Source of the DNA: Pleurotus djamor
Lineage: Eukaryota > Basidiomycota > Agaricomycetes > Agaricales > Pleurotaceae
Direction of reading: 5' to 3'
Assembly: GCA_029747585.1 (NCBI GenBank)
Contig: JAPEVF010000342.1
Location: 1 to 47,932 of the forward strand
DNA length: 47,932 bases
Positions 33,935 through 44,983 of the stretch are shown here, one piece after another. Under the pieces are notes generated by a model. That model saw nothing but the letters and a program-made list of their open reading frames with translations, did no database searches and was not told the DNA's origin. Each line of letters begins with the position of its first letter. Position 1 is the stretch's first letter. The position numbers were made by a program, and so were the translations under genes.

Positions 33935-35738
33935 ATGGATCTCGTTGGGCTGGCGATGTCCGTCATCGAAATGGGCCTTAAAGTCAAGGAATCCATAGAC
34001 GAGGTTAGCTCTAACAATCATCAGCTAAATCTGATTCCAAGCTAATCCGTCAGTCCAGCTTGCGCAACGACGGAGCCGAGCAAAAGAACTCGCAAGTGAC
34101 ATTCTGGTCGACCTACTCCGCATAGCAGGATTTTGCGAAAGGAACAAGTCACCCCTCTCAGCAGCAGCTCTTAGACCGCTTTGCGATTCCTTGGACGCTC
34201 TAAATCGGTACGTTCAATTCACTGCCTCCTCTTCATTCTATGTGATACCAAGTGCCTCTGAAAAGTGACCTACACCGTTTTCATAAGCGATGCAAAGCCT
34301 ACGAACCCAAGCAGGGCGACGCTAAGTTCAAACGTCTCGCCTCGGCTTTCAAGTTGTGGATGGACTCCGACGAGATCGAACAAAGTCTTGTACGGATTCG
34401 GGAGCGAATTCAAAATTCTATGAATTTCATCGTAGTACGCACCTTTTTCTCCGGTCCAGGGGCCTTTGAGTTGATGATGCCACATGTCCTAGCTTTTGAG
34501 CTGTGCCCGTACGGAAGTCGGAGTCATGAACCTTGAAGGGGCCATTCTTGCAAATACTTACGAAACCCGAAGTCGTATCCAGCAACTTGATCTCGTGTTC
34601 ACAAGAGAGCTCCTCGGTGGCGACTTAGGTCTGAGATCTTTTGACCGCGCACGTGTACAACTTTAATTCTAACATATCCAAATCTGATTCGCCTCTCACA
34701 CCACAGTCGCCGTATGAATTCGATGACATTGATGTTCAATACATTCGCCTGAAAAGCATGAAGCTTGCAGACACAGTCTCAGGTGCAATTGTCACAAGTG
34801 GCACAACTTTCACCCTCATCGATTCTCACTATTCTGTTCTTGGCGAGCCAGCGCTGCAAAATGCCATATCTACAATAGCAGATCTACAGGCCAGAGCCAA
34901 CACCGCGAAGCTTCCCATCGTACGCCTTTTCGAAGGGATTGTCTTTCTCGCGCAGATGTTTGACTCCCTTGGGGCTATGGATATCATCCAGAACATACTG
35001 CGTACTGCCGAAAACTGCATCCGACGGAGTCTAAGGCTCGGGACTCACAGGCTTCAATTGCCATACCACATCAACGAAGAAGCGGAAGATGACTTTGATC
35101 TCTTGGAGGCAATCATTTGCTACCGAAACCTCTACGCAATGGACTATGTGTGCGGCGAATCTGTGGCTTGCCGTATCTCTGACGAAGACGTCAAATACGC
35201 TTGCGAAGGTGTCCAATTCTCTCGCAGCCGGCTCGAGCGCAGAATGTCACCCTCAAACCACCACCGTATGAGCTTCTTACACAGCTTGATGCCCTCGATC
35301 CGCTACCACGCAATCCGAGGGCAAATAGAGGAGTGCTTCAGTTATTGCTCAGAAGCTTTGGAGGTCATCCAAGCCTGTGGCGTTGCCGCCGCACACGAAA
35401 TTACCAACATCATCGATGCTGGCGTTCTACAGTCACAAGTAGAAGTCTTACACTACCTTTCGGTAGCGCAAGTGCGCGCTTGCGACTACACGTCTGCATA
35501 TCACACAGGAATGAACTGTATCACCTCAATCAATGCGCTGTCGGACATTCGCGAGTCGTTGTTGCCAGATGACTTCGAATATTTTCCCTATCTTTTGGAG
35601 TACTCGCAGCAGGAGCTGCCTACCAGGACAAGTATTGTACGCAACCCGGAACACAGAACGTCGTACACTTCATCGACGACGATGATGCAGATATTGGATT
35701 CGCAGGACGGATTGAATGAGGGATTGCGGTCTGGCTGA
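33935..35738 (+). CDS. HeLo/STAND-N-like helical plus TPR-like protein, paralogue D
   Basis: Exons 33935-34003, 34059-34207, 34266-34434, 34493-34648 and 34707-35738 give 524 residues. The N-terminus MDLVGLAMSVIEMGLKVKES replaces the MDP start of the others. Exon 5 keeps QFSRSRLERRMSPSNHHRM, SIRYHAIRGQIEECFSYCSE and EVIQAC. Two differences stand out. The donor of intron 4 is GCACGT at 34649 where A, B and C have GTATGT or GTACGT; without splicing there, the frame opens from the intron instead. The last 25 codons are also frame-shifted: after RTSY the reading frame leaves the family sequence, and in the family frame the expected WGIAL is preceded by TGA. D may therefore be an early pseudogene or a diverging copy. 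Confidence 0.65.
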
Positions 35739-35967
35739 GTTTCATTGGCACCTGTGTAGCGTATGTGGCATTCCGTCGGATTCTTCCCTTAGTTGTCTCT
35801 ATATCCGCAATTATCGTATCCATGAACAATATGTGGCTTTGGTGACACTCAGACTTTTGACCTTACCCTAGTATAGTCTCTGTTCAGTTGATCGGGAGTT
35901 GTAACTTGTACATACTGGTTCTTTCCTTTCATCGAGCATTTTGTTTAGCTATAAATATTCAACGCGG

Positions 35968-37846
35968 TCAACGGATCCATCTCTCGAAAATGACTTGGCC
36001 GTCTGCTGTACGCTTCAAGTTTCCGATCCCTGGTAAACTCTCTAAATTAGGGCAAGCGATACCGATTTCACGAAGAGTTTCTTCGGGGACTTCTTGAGAA
36101 CCATGCGAAGCTTTCCATAGAGGTACGCCTTTAAGGACCTTCAACCGGGGCCACCTTGACAAGTAGCGGAGCCAGCAGTAGGGCAGATCTGAGATCAAGT
36201 GCTACATGCCAGTCAGCCAACGAAAGCATCGATGGAATAAGGGAACAAGCACATGGGGTATGTAGGTGGAGTAAACGCGAAGCGTCTCGATGTTCGGTGT
36301 GGCTTCGACCAACATCTCGAATTCTTCGAAACTCCTGAGGTTAGTGATTTCAATCTCCTTGAGTTTGGGCATGTGGTTCAGATTGGGAAGATGCCCGCCG
36401 TGGTCGACCTCGAGTTGTTCAGACGCTTTCGGGGAACGGCACCAATTAAACGGCTCAAGTACGCCAATCTCCTCTAATGCTGTGTATGGCTCAGTGTGGC
36501 TGACGAGCTGTTGGAGCGAGGCGGCGGGTAGGTCTAGCACTTTGATGTTTGGTAGGAGCTGAGTATTGGGGACGGCTATTGGGTTCGGTAGCTCGAAGGG
36601 GAGACGTGGGACAAAGGGAGCGTTCATAGAAAGATGGCACGATATCTTCTGGATCGTAGGATGGCGCTGAAAGAACGACAGCGCAGAGCTTGCCTCGATG
36701 GTCATATCCCAGAAGCAAATATCTTGCAAGTCCGGCCAATGTGCGTCAGACACAATGGACGTGATGTCAGTGAATGGATTTCCATCAAAGCCATAGTAGA
36801 AGTGGCGGTCAATAATTTGGAGAGTCAAAGACTATGGAGAATTTCTTCAGAAACGATCCAATTCGGAGGAAAACGAACTCACCTGAAGATGCGGACAACC
36901 AAGGAGTAATGCTTTCAGATTGGTCACGTCAGCCCTAGGAGGACGGAGCTGGGTAGTTGGCGTGGTATCATTCTCATCCTCAGAATCATCGGAGCCTGAG
37001 GAGATAGCTCCTTCGTAAGGGTCTTCCGGTGAGTAGTACACTTTGAAGGAGAACTTCGTAAGGTTCCTGAGCGTGAAAAAGGTCTAGCCGCAAATAATGA
37101 GTGCGGTGCCAGCAAAGCAGTCAGTCCGTCACGCGAAGTCAACGCACAGGACTGCGAAAGATAGGTTGTATATCGTCAACTATAGTGCTGAATTCTCCGA
37201 GGTCAACGACATCCAGTTCCTTGAGCTGTGTATGGTCTCTCAGGGTTGTCCAAATGTCCTCGCCGACGATCAGCTCGTCGGCCCTGCGAACATTTACAAC
37301 AGGGACCCAGCGGTCCCAGATAAACGTCTGGAGGTTGAGCATGAGACGAACCGCGTTAATCAACAGGGTCTCAGACTCTTCAAGTTGAGTACGCGACAGA
37401 GATGTCGTGTTTGTATCAGCCGAAAGCACCGGTGTAGGAACTTGTTCTGGGTGGCGGGGTGAAGCACCTGGGTTTTCTCGAAGTATCTCGAGTTCGTGAA
37501 CTTGAGCTGCATGTTCTGGGTGCGCTATGAAGTATTTCCAAAGTAAATCGTTGCCCAAAAAAGATCGAACTACGCGGTGTGCTAGGCTAGGCTTGACGAG
37601 ACCGAAGTTCCTGGAGTTGGTAAGACCAAGAGCGAGAAGATCTTCTCGCGAGCGTATGAAATCGATCAGATACCGGATCGTGTCCTCATTGAGCCGAGGA
37701 GTAGTCATTGACGAGGTTGAACCAAGGTTGAACACGCCAGCGAGGCCTCCGAAATGAACGGGTGGCGCTTGACTGAAGTTGACAGGGGCACTACCGAAAT
37801 TTAGGAGGGACAAGGAAGGAATGGCAATGTTTACAGGAAGAGTCAT
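35968..37846 (-). CDS. F-box/LRR-like protein F1
   Basis: Exons on the minus strand: 37846-37148, 37083-36883, 36831-36253 and 36201-35968, all phase 0, giving 570 residues. An F-box-like segment (TPRLNEDTIRYLIDFIRSRE) lies near residues 48-67, followed by FLGNDLLWKYFIAHPEHA and VHELEILRE. Spaced hydrophobic repeats follow (LQTFIWDRWVPV, LKELDVVDLGEF, IKVLDLPAASLQQL, LKEIEITNLRSF, WPRLKVLKGVPLW), as in leucine-rich repeats of agaric F-box proteins. The likely role is substrate selection for an SCF ubiquitin ligase, inferred from the family look. The first ATG lies only 9 nt below the stop of M1; a second ATG at codon 47, just before the F-box, would leave a more normal distance. F2 and F3 are paralogues. 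Confidence 0.7.
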
Positions 37847-37855
37847 GGCGCAAGC

Positions 37856-38991
37856 CTATGGTAGGGAGTTGGCTTTATGTGAATTCAAGATAGTTTTCCT
37901 ATTGGACTCCCCGCGCTTACTTCTCCAAAACCAAACAAGACATATAACAAAGCAACCCAAAAGCACGCCAAACCCGAAGAAATAGAAATTGTTCGGTGAA
38001 AACGTCGAGCAAGAATAGGTACCTCCACTTCCAACAGCTTTTCTGTCGTATTCACTGCGAATAGGACTGATTGTGGAGTATCTGAAATTGAGACGAAGAC
38101 TCTGGATCAAAATTCATTCTGAAAATGACGAAGGATTCACTCACATGAACGCACTAAACACGGCATACGGCGCACCACTTGGCAGACTAAGCACCAGAGT
38201 GTGCTCGTCATCTGGCAGCCCATTGCCTACCCAAGCAATTACATTGTAGGAGGATTTTGAATTGTTCGCTGCTGAGTGGTTTGACATGCCAAGACGCGTA
38301 GCGGATAAGTCCACTAAGGCTGTTGGATCCGTATCCAGGTTGATGTTTATACTGGAATTCCGAAGCATGCCAGAGAGCCCCTCATATTGGGGGACATAGA
38401 GATATGCAGCGACACCTGTATGCCTTCAAATAAAGAAAGGTGAACCCGACAGAGCCCTGACGAACCTCTGAACTTGAATTCAGCTCGAGCTTCGGAGTCG
38501 TTTGTCCACAAGTACGATCCATTAAACCCAAGATCCGATGATGAATTCAAAGGGGACCAGTTCCCCGACAAATTGAACGATACAAGCCCGGGGAGTGGGT
38601 CCAACTCTATATCAGGGGACGGAGAGGGTGATGCAACGCTTGAGCTGGAGTCCGATGGAGTAACATCATCGGGCTCTGGCGCTGTTTTCATAGAATCGAA
38701 GTCGCTATTCGGCGATTCAGAGGTGCTTTCACTCCTCGTAGGGCTTCGTGAGGCCCCATTCCGAGACCCCAAACCGGGAGACGTCAAAGCAACCATCAAA
38801 TTGACGTCGATGGTCGCATTTTGAACAGGAAGTGGGTTGGGAGATGAAACAGCAACAGCCGTTTCGAGGTCTATTGAGGAGGATTTCCTCGATGAGCTGG
38901 ATGCATGCCGCTCTTCCCTCGCTTGAATGAGGGATTTGATATACGAGGAGGGTAAGGATGGCAATGTGAGAGCGGGCATTGTGTGGTACAC
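37856..38991 (-). CDS. Ser-rich single-pass membrane protein M1
   Basis: Exons 38991-38466, 38415-38145 and 38081-37856 give 340 residues. It shares with M2 and M3 the block ending LSGNW, then GSYLWT-(N/S)-D-(S/P)-x-A-(R/K)-AE-(F/L)-(K/R)-F, the segment after intron 1 (GVAAYLYVPQYEGL), and LPSGAPYAVFSAF before intron 2. A transmembrane helix (FFGFGVLLGCFVICLVWFW) near residues 300-320 is followed by a short basic tail. Unlike M2 and M3 it has no clear signal peptide, carries an insert rich in Ser, Pro and Asp (PTRSESTSESPNSDFDS region) and lacks the RRWVDMRWVNASRTNL tail. Intron phases 1 and 2 agree with M2. An ATG 12 nt downstream is an alternative start. A TATA-like stretch lies at 39021-39028. 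Probably a surface or wall-sensing protein, by inference. Confidence 0.65.
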
Positions 38992-39731
38992 GCCTGGCTA
39001 ACTGGCCTTCGAATGCTCGCATATTTATCCAATGACATGTGCATCGATATCGACACCGAGCCACATATAGCGCTTGAACAGGATTGAAGGAGAATCATAC
39101 ACATATCGTACTTGGACGCGACATAAAAGGATCGGAAGCTTGTCGGAAGCAACAGCGAAATGCTGTTCGTGCATCATGTTGTGGGTTTCCTGTTCCAGGT
39201 TCCCACGAGATCAGTATATGAACGCCAACCTTTTCCTCCCACATCCGCATTCCTGTTCCTCGCTTGATCGCGATGAGTGAGTAATTTCCCTGCCCACCAG
39301 GAATGCTGAAGCTCAGCCTCTAAACTTAGGGAAACATTCACACAACAGGCCGAAACGAGGCTGCTATCTATATGCATCCGATGAGTCACGGATCCCGGAA
39401 TCCTGTTCCATCATTGCTTCAGTGAAGCAGCTGAACTGAAATAGACACGAGCCAGTAATGTATACTTCTGCGTGTTCATCGGCATTGACAATTGAAATAC
39501 AGATGTCCTTAGATTTTCGAAGATCACTGTGTTGCTAGACAAATCGGAAGCTGATAATTGATCTCAGCGAAGGGTATAACTACCATGTCAGTATACGCTG
39601 CGTCCGGTGTCTTGGACCGCAAGTGACTACGGCTTTCCAGTCGTTTTGACCAGACCTTCAGGCCTTCAGGAGATACTCCTAATTCTCCTGAAGACGAGCG
39701 CCCGAGGGACTCTGAATCCATTACGTCTTGC
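38992..39731. other. Intergenic region M1-F3
   Basis: No gene seen. It contains the M1 promoter (A/T-rich TATA-like stretch, 39021-39028 on the minus strand) and the upstream side of the decayed F3. Confidence 0.5.
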
Positions 39732-41181
39732 ATGCGTACTACCATGCCAAATTCCTTCCTTCCTTTTGAAATCCTCCACCACATAATTCAGTCAGTCAGC
39801 TCAACTCGGGACTTACTTCAAATAGGCCTCCCAAACTCGGCAATATGGACATTAGTCGAACCTGAGATGCAGATCGCTGGGTTCCTGTCGTTGTCGCTGG
39901 TGGTGATGACTCTGAGACAACAGAGGATATTTGGACGGTTCTGAAAACTCGTTCACAGCTGCGGAAGTTGACCGTATATGACCTTGGAGATAAAATAATC
40001 ATCCCGGGGACAAGGCCAATCTTCAGGAACCAGGTAAGCTAGCTCGCCAATATTCTGTCGTCTCGGAACGCTGAATCCTCGCCTCCAAAGATGTTCTTCA
40101 CTCTCGGCCAGAACCTGACTTATCTCACATTAGAGATAATTTATGCACCGGATCGTCCAAATGAAGGAGTTCATGGCGATATCGAGTTCGGAAGGTTCCG
40201 CCCTCCCCGTGTCGATATCCCCGGCCTAAGAGCCTTCTTATTTCATGTGTCTACCTTCAGGTCAGTATCATCGCCCTTTTGAAACCCATGGTAGGACACT
40301 CATCTCGAAGCCCTCAGGACCTGGCCTTACGTATATCGGATTGGCTATTCCAGGAAGAACATCTCGGCTATCCGTTCACCGATCGACATCACTGCCATTA
40401 TCGATACTGCCAACTGGCCCTTCTTACAACACTTGGAACTTATGGACGTTACCATTAATGCTTCCGCTTCGTCCATGGCCGATTTTCTAAAACGACACCC
40501 GACTTTAATCACCCTCAGGGCTCACTTAACTCTATTTGATAGTAATGGTCCTTTTCGTATTCAAGGACTCCAAGAGACTACCAAGTTACTTCCAAACATT
40601 GAGGGACTTGATCTACCGTTCGCGTCCCTTTCGTCACTTTTACCCCACCTTACCTATCGGCATCCCGAATTCGATCATTGGGCTGCATTCGCCCAAACCA
40701 TTGGTGTTCCAATCCGCACCTTAAGCTCGCTGAAATGCCGAACCTGACCGAATTGCGGATTCAACAGTTGAACGATATGGCTAAACTTGATACGTTGATT
40801 GCACAAACCCCTCTCCTTGAAGTATTCGACTGCCCCGATACCCTTGTAGGAAGTTTCCTGCTCTTCAATGACGACCTAAGTCTGAACACAGGCGCAATTT
40901 CATAGAAATCTAACGTCCTCAGATGGCCCCATGAAGTGTCGCTCCCTCATCTTTCCAAATGGCCCAGGTTGAGGGAGGTCCATGGGCTCCAACTGTGGCG
41001 TTGGGGCGATGCGCACCGCCTACCAAGGAGAGTCTTGCACGCCATTACAAATGCATGTCCGAACCTTCGTATCGCGGAAGGCTACAAACTCGACGCACGG
41101 AAACTCGAACGGGACTGTGAATACATTGACCTGGGTGATAAAGTCCCCCCACCTCCCCGTCGCTTGGGAGGGACAATTTAA
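39732..41181 (+). pseudogene. Decayed F-box/LRR-like copy F3
   Basis: The pieces follow F1 in order but are split over frames. MPNSFLPFEILHHIIQSVSS (F-box-like) runs to LVEPEM at 39870, then jumps directly to DRWVPVVVAGGDD and LKTRSQLRKLTVYDL, so about 100 codons present in F1 (FLGND through LNLQTF) are deleted with a frame change. After an intron (about 40036-40090) comes FFTLGQNLTYLTLEIIY. The frame changes again near 40380 (YPFTD then ITAIIDTANWPF) and near 40680 (after LTYRHP, to EMPNLTELRIQQLN), and the last part is ISKWPRLREV-like (LSKWPRLREVHGLQLWRWG). It is on the plus strand, opposite to F1 and F2. At least three disruptions make a functional product very unlikely. Confidence 0.7.
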
Positions 41182-41391
41182 GGTCAATGCATTTCCAACA
41201 ACGTGCTTTTGATGTCTCCCTGATAGCATTTGATTGTTAGTTCGAGTTTATACAGGCATTTGCACGCTTGAAGCCATAGGGGACCACATGAGGGAAAAGA
41301 TGTTTAGCAATTCATGGTGATCTTAGACGGTCCGAGACGGATGGTCCAAACAATGGCTAGGGTATACATATAACATCACCATGATGAGCTG

Positions 41392-42682
41392 CTAAATCGA
41401 CGAAAGGATTGAAGGGCATTCGTTGGGAAGCGTTGAACACACCAGCTTCACGATGCCCACTTCCGCACCCTGAGCTGGAGCGTGGAGCCAAAAGGGCACG
41501 CTCCAAGTAAACCACTGTAGTATCCATACGTATCCAACGATCCTCCAAAACAATGACTCTCTGAAGCCCAGTCGTGAGGCGATAGCTATCACGATATCTT
41601 CGCAATGAACTCCGGCGGCTTGGATAAGGAAGAATCGGACACTATGAGAGTGCCAATGCCCGACGGGCATGAGCTCAGCCCAGTAATGGATGACACCCGA
41701 GAGGATGAACGCGATATAGAGTTGGGTGTACGAAGTAAAGCGTCCTTTGGTGGGGAGACCCAAGATGCGCTTGGTAACGAGGTCACCGTGGGCTTTGAAA
41801 ATCTGGAAGGGGAGTTAATATTGGTTTCAATAAGGGGCTGAAGTGGATGGAGCGGGATACTAACCCGTCTCAGGAGTTGATGCCATGTTCGACTAGAAGT
41901 GGACAATTAGCTGCTTTGATCACGAAGGGATTAAGCACTACTCACCCCCAGAACTTGCGAACCGTGTACGCCTGCTTCCATGATCCAAAGAGGGGTCGAA
42001 ACTGACTTGGTTCCCAGCGTCCCGTCGCTGTCAATACCAGCATCCACACAGTATGTGCGGCACTGAGAGTGACATATTGGCAATAACCGAAGAGAGCGAC
42101 GTACGCCGAGCGATACACCCAAGAGAATCCGTATAATGCGTCGCCTCTCGATGGGTCCAGAAAGACAAGTGGGAAGCGGTTCAAAGCCGTTCCTACCAAG
42201 TCGACCAGGAGGATATTGATACCGAGTTGCAAGAGAAGGTAAGCGGCATATGCGGCATTAGTTTTCTGTTTCGGTGGCGGCGGAAGAACGTCAGTTGGTT
42301 CGTCTGTCCATCCAACACGACGGGGACTAGTCAAGAGGTGCAGCGCCCATTTGAAACGCGAGTAAAAGGATAACGACACCGCTGACACTTTTTGTCCCCC
42401 AGCACGTAATTCAACCAACGGGTTGTTGATCAAGAGGATGTCGGAAGCCGTGAATGCGAGTCCAACGAGTAAGCAGGCGTTCCCAAAGTCATCCTCTGGT
42501 TTCCCAAAAGTCGTAAAGTGAACGACATAGGTAACAATTCCAGTAAGGGCAGCAAAGGTTGTTTTGCGGATTGAGGGATAGTTGGATGCGACAGCCAGCG
42601 CACAAAGCAGATATGGCGTCAAAATGAATAGAGGATTGGCTTGAGATCGACCCATGAACGTTTGAACTTTGACCAAGTACAT
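41392..42682 (-). CDS. MBOAT / wax-synthase-like membrane acyltransferase
   Basis: Exons on the minus strand 42682-41946, 41892-41865 and 41802-41392 give 391 residues. The middle exon is only 28 nt and encodes RTWHQLLRR, part of the FWGRTWHQ motif that marks wax-synthase-like MBOAT proteins. Several membrane helices are visible (LFILTPYLLCALAVASNYP, YVALFGYCQYVTLSAAHTVW, LYIAFILSGVIHYWAELMPV). The catalytic His of this family should be the one in SGVIHYW. The likely reaction is acyl transfer from acyl-CoA to an alcohol in the endoplasmic reticulum membrane; related fungal genes also occur in terpenoid clusters, but no such partners are seen here. A TATAAAG 29-35 nt before the ATG suggests that the true start may be the next ATG (42655). 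Confidence 0.8.
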
Positions 42683-42710
42683 CCAAAGGCTGGCACGGAA
42701 GCACGAAGGT

Positions 42711-42717
42711 CTTTATA
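42711..42717 (-). promoter_or_regulatory. TATA-like box of the wax-synthase-like gene
   Basis: TATAAAG on the minus strand, close to the first ATG at 42682; the short distance favours the downstream ATG at 42655. Confidence 0.4.
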
Positions 42718-42941
42718 CGAACAGGAAAAAAATTCAGGGTAAAATTCAGCGCCGACCGCTCAGGGTGTTCCTGAATTTATGAGTACTCAGAGTAATCTTC
42801 GGGGTGTACGTCAACAATAGGTAGCAGAGAGGTATACTGTATTCTAGTAGTAGTAGCCGTGTAGTGTCTCTGATATACAGCATTCGAGGAAAGAGTCAAG
42901 GCCGAGGGATATGAGAGGCCATAAATATGTATAAACGGAAA

Positions 42942-44740
42942 TTATTCGTCATCTATATCGTCGTCGTCGCTCGTACCAGGCGGAGGAACAAAGCTGATTT
43001 TACCATTCTCATCCACATTTATTTCACCCCTTTTCCCAAGGGAGCGAAGATTAGGACACGCGGCAATGATCGCTGTCAACGGCCCATCGAGCTCATGCAG
43101 ACGACGAAATGCCGAGCCCCAAAGCTTGATCCCATCCACCATCCGCAATCTTGGCCACCTAATGAGGTAGCGAAGCCATAGCTTATACCTTCTCTCGTCA
43201 TATTCCTCCGTGTACTAACAGCAGTCATTGATCATCAGCGAGCTGGGAGATGGTGGTGTATTACTCACAAGCTCGGGGAGGTTAAAACGAATAATTCGCA
43301 GCACTTCAAGACGTGGAGTCAGTGCTGCCAATTTCTCGATCTGCTGGAAATCTGTGACGTCCTCTATCGTTACATCGACAAGGTTTAGCATTTTCGCAAG
43401 GTCAAGCCTGTACGATGGCCTTGACGCTTGAGACCACTGCTTAGGGGTGAGCATACGCAAGACGCGCATTTTTGACGGGTAGGTGATGTATCGAACGAGA
43501 GTGCGAAGAGTGTCGTTCGGAAGGTCGATAGTTTCGATGCTAGGTAGGATTTTGACGTCCTCGGGAAGCTTTGGAAATTTGAATGGATTGTGCAGAAGGT
43601 CGTCGTCGTATAGAAGGGAAAGATTTGCTCGGAGGGAAACAAGTGAGGGATGACGTCTGAGAAAGTTCAGCACCCCCGGACCTTTAGGGTCAACTGAGAT
43701 ATCGACCATCGAGAGATGCTGTAAGGATGGCCAATTTGCCTCAGCAAGGATAGGCGCAATGTCGGTGTAAGGGTTTCCATCATGACGGTGGAAAAACTCC
43801 TCGTCTTTTATGACCAACTCCAGCGCCTGTGATCGGCGGTGAGCTTTCTAATCCTTGGAGGATCAAGCACGATTTTATAGGATGAATCGTCAGTGTCAGA
43901 GTCATCGTGGCTACGAGCACCTTCTGCTGAGTAGGCCGGGACGTAGGCAAGCTTCATCGTGACGTGAGTCAAGCCTCGGAAAGAGAACATTGCCTAGACA
44001 AATAGGGAGAGGAATGAGTACACGAAGCTCGGCTCAATGAAGGGATGAGATACCGGGTTCCATGGGGCAAGAGACGCAGCAGAATGCTTGAGTCCCTCCT
44101 TCAAGTCAATGATCGACAGTTGTGTGAGTTGACAATACGTGTTTAACGTCGTCCAAAGACGACCAGCTTCATCAGTGTCCGATTCAGGTGCAGAATCATC
44201 TGGATACGCGTCGGAATCACTGTCACTATCGCTGTTCTCCCCATAGGCGCGTTCGACAAGTGGTAACAAACGATCCCATTTGAACGTTCGCAGGTTGACC
44301 ATTCCGCGCACTGCCTCGATGAGTAGATTCTGCGATTTGATCACGTCTACAGGATCCGGAGGAGTATCTGGCAGTACATAACCTTGCTCCAATGGGTCGC
44401 GAGCTTGGAAAAGGAGAAGTTCCTCTGGAACACGCCGGTCCCCAGTCTCATCTTCGCGCAGAATTTCCAGTTCGGTAACCCTCGAAGCCATCTCAGGACG
44501 CGTAATGAAATACCTCCATACGGCGTCGTTCCCCAAAAAGCAGCAAACCGTTCGGTAACAAATCTCGGATTCGTCGAGGACGTGGAGAGTGGAATTGGCC
44601 ATCTCGACAGCAGATAATAGATCGGCTGGGGAAGTCAAGAATTCGATGATCAGAGTGAGGGTGTCTTCAGGAAGGCGAGGAATTGGCTTCCCTATCAATG
44701 AAGATGGAGGGAGAAAATGAACGCGTTCTGTCACGCGCAT
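42942..44740 (-). CDS. F-box/LRR-like protein F2
   Basis: Exons on the minus strand 44740-44054, 43993-43871, 43826-43269 and 43214-42942, giving 546 residues. The F-box-like segment IPRLPEDTLTLIIEFLTSPA is at about residues 19-38, followed by FLGNDAVWRYFITRPEMA and VTELEILRE as in F1. A Ser/Asp repeat tract (NSDSDSDSDAYPDD) lies near 175, LRR-like repeats follow, and the tail is acidic (TSDDDDIDDE). The exon 2-3 junction is uncertain. The frame is kept with a GTGCTT donor at 43870, but this removes a stretch (LDPPRIRKL) similar to the end of F1 exon 2 (LRPPRADVTNL), so part of that exon and the normal donor may have been deleted. The gene lies 243 bp downstream of M2, as F1 follows M1. Confidence 0.65.
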
Positions 44741-44983
44741 GTGATATGTGCGTGCGTGGGAGACTCATAGGAGCCTCCTGTTTCAAAGTAGCCAAAATAG
44801 GCATCGCAGTCAAAAGTCTCGATCGTCTACAGCAAGCGGATGGTGGTACAAAAGTGTATGGTACAAAAGCAAGTATAGCAGTATGAAAAAGGCGTGAAGA
44901 TGGACGTACATGTACATGAGGGAAAACAAGGAATCAAAGTGACTCTACCCAATGACTTGGACCATGGACACGGAAATTTGATC

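Noticed and set aside
44200..44240. Short Ser/Asp codon repeat inside F2 as a separate repeat feature
   Set aside because: It is a low-complexity coding tract of the F2 protein, not an independent element.
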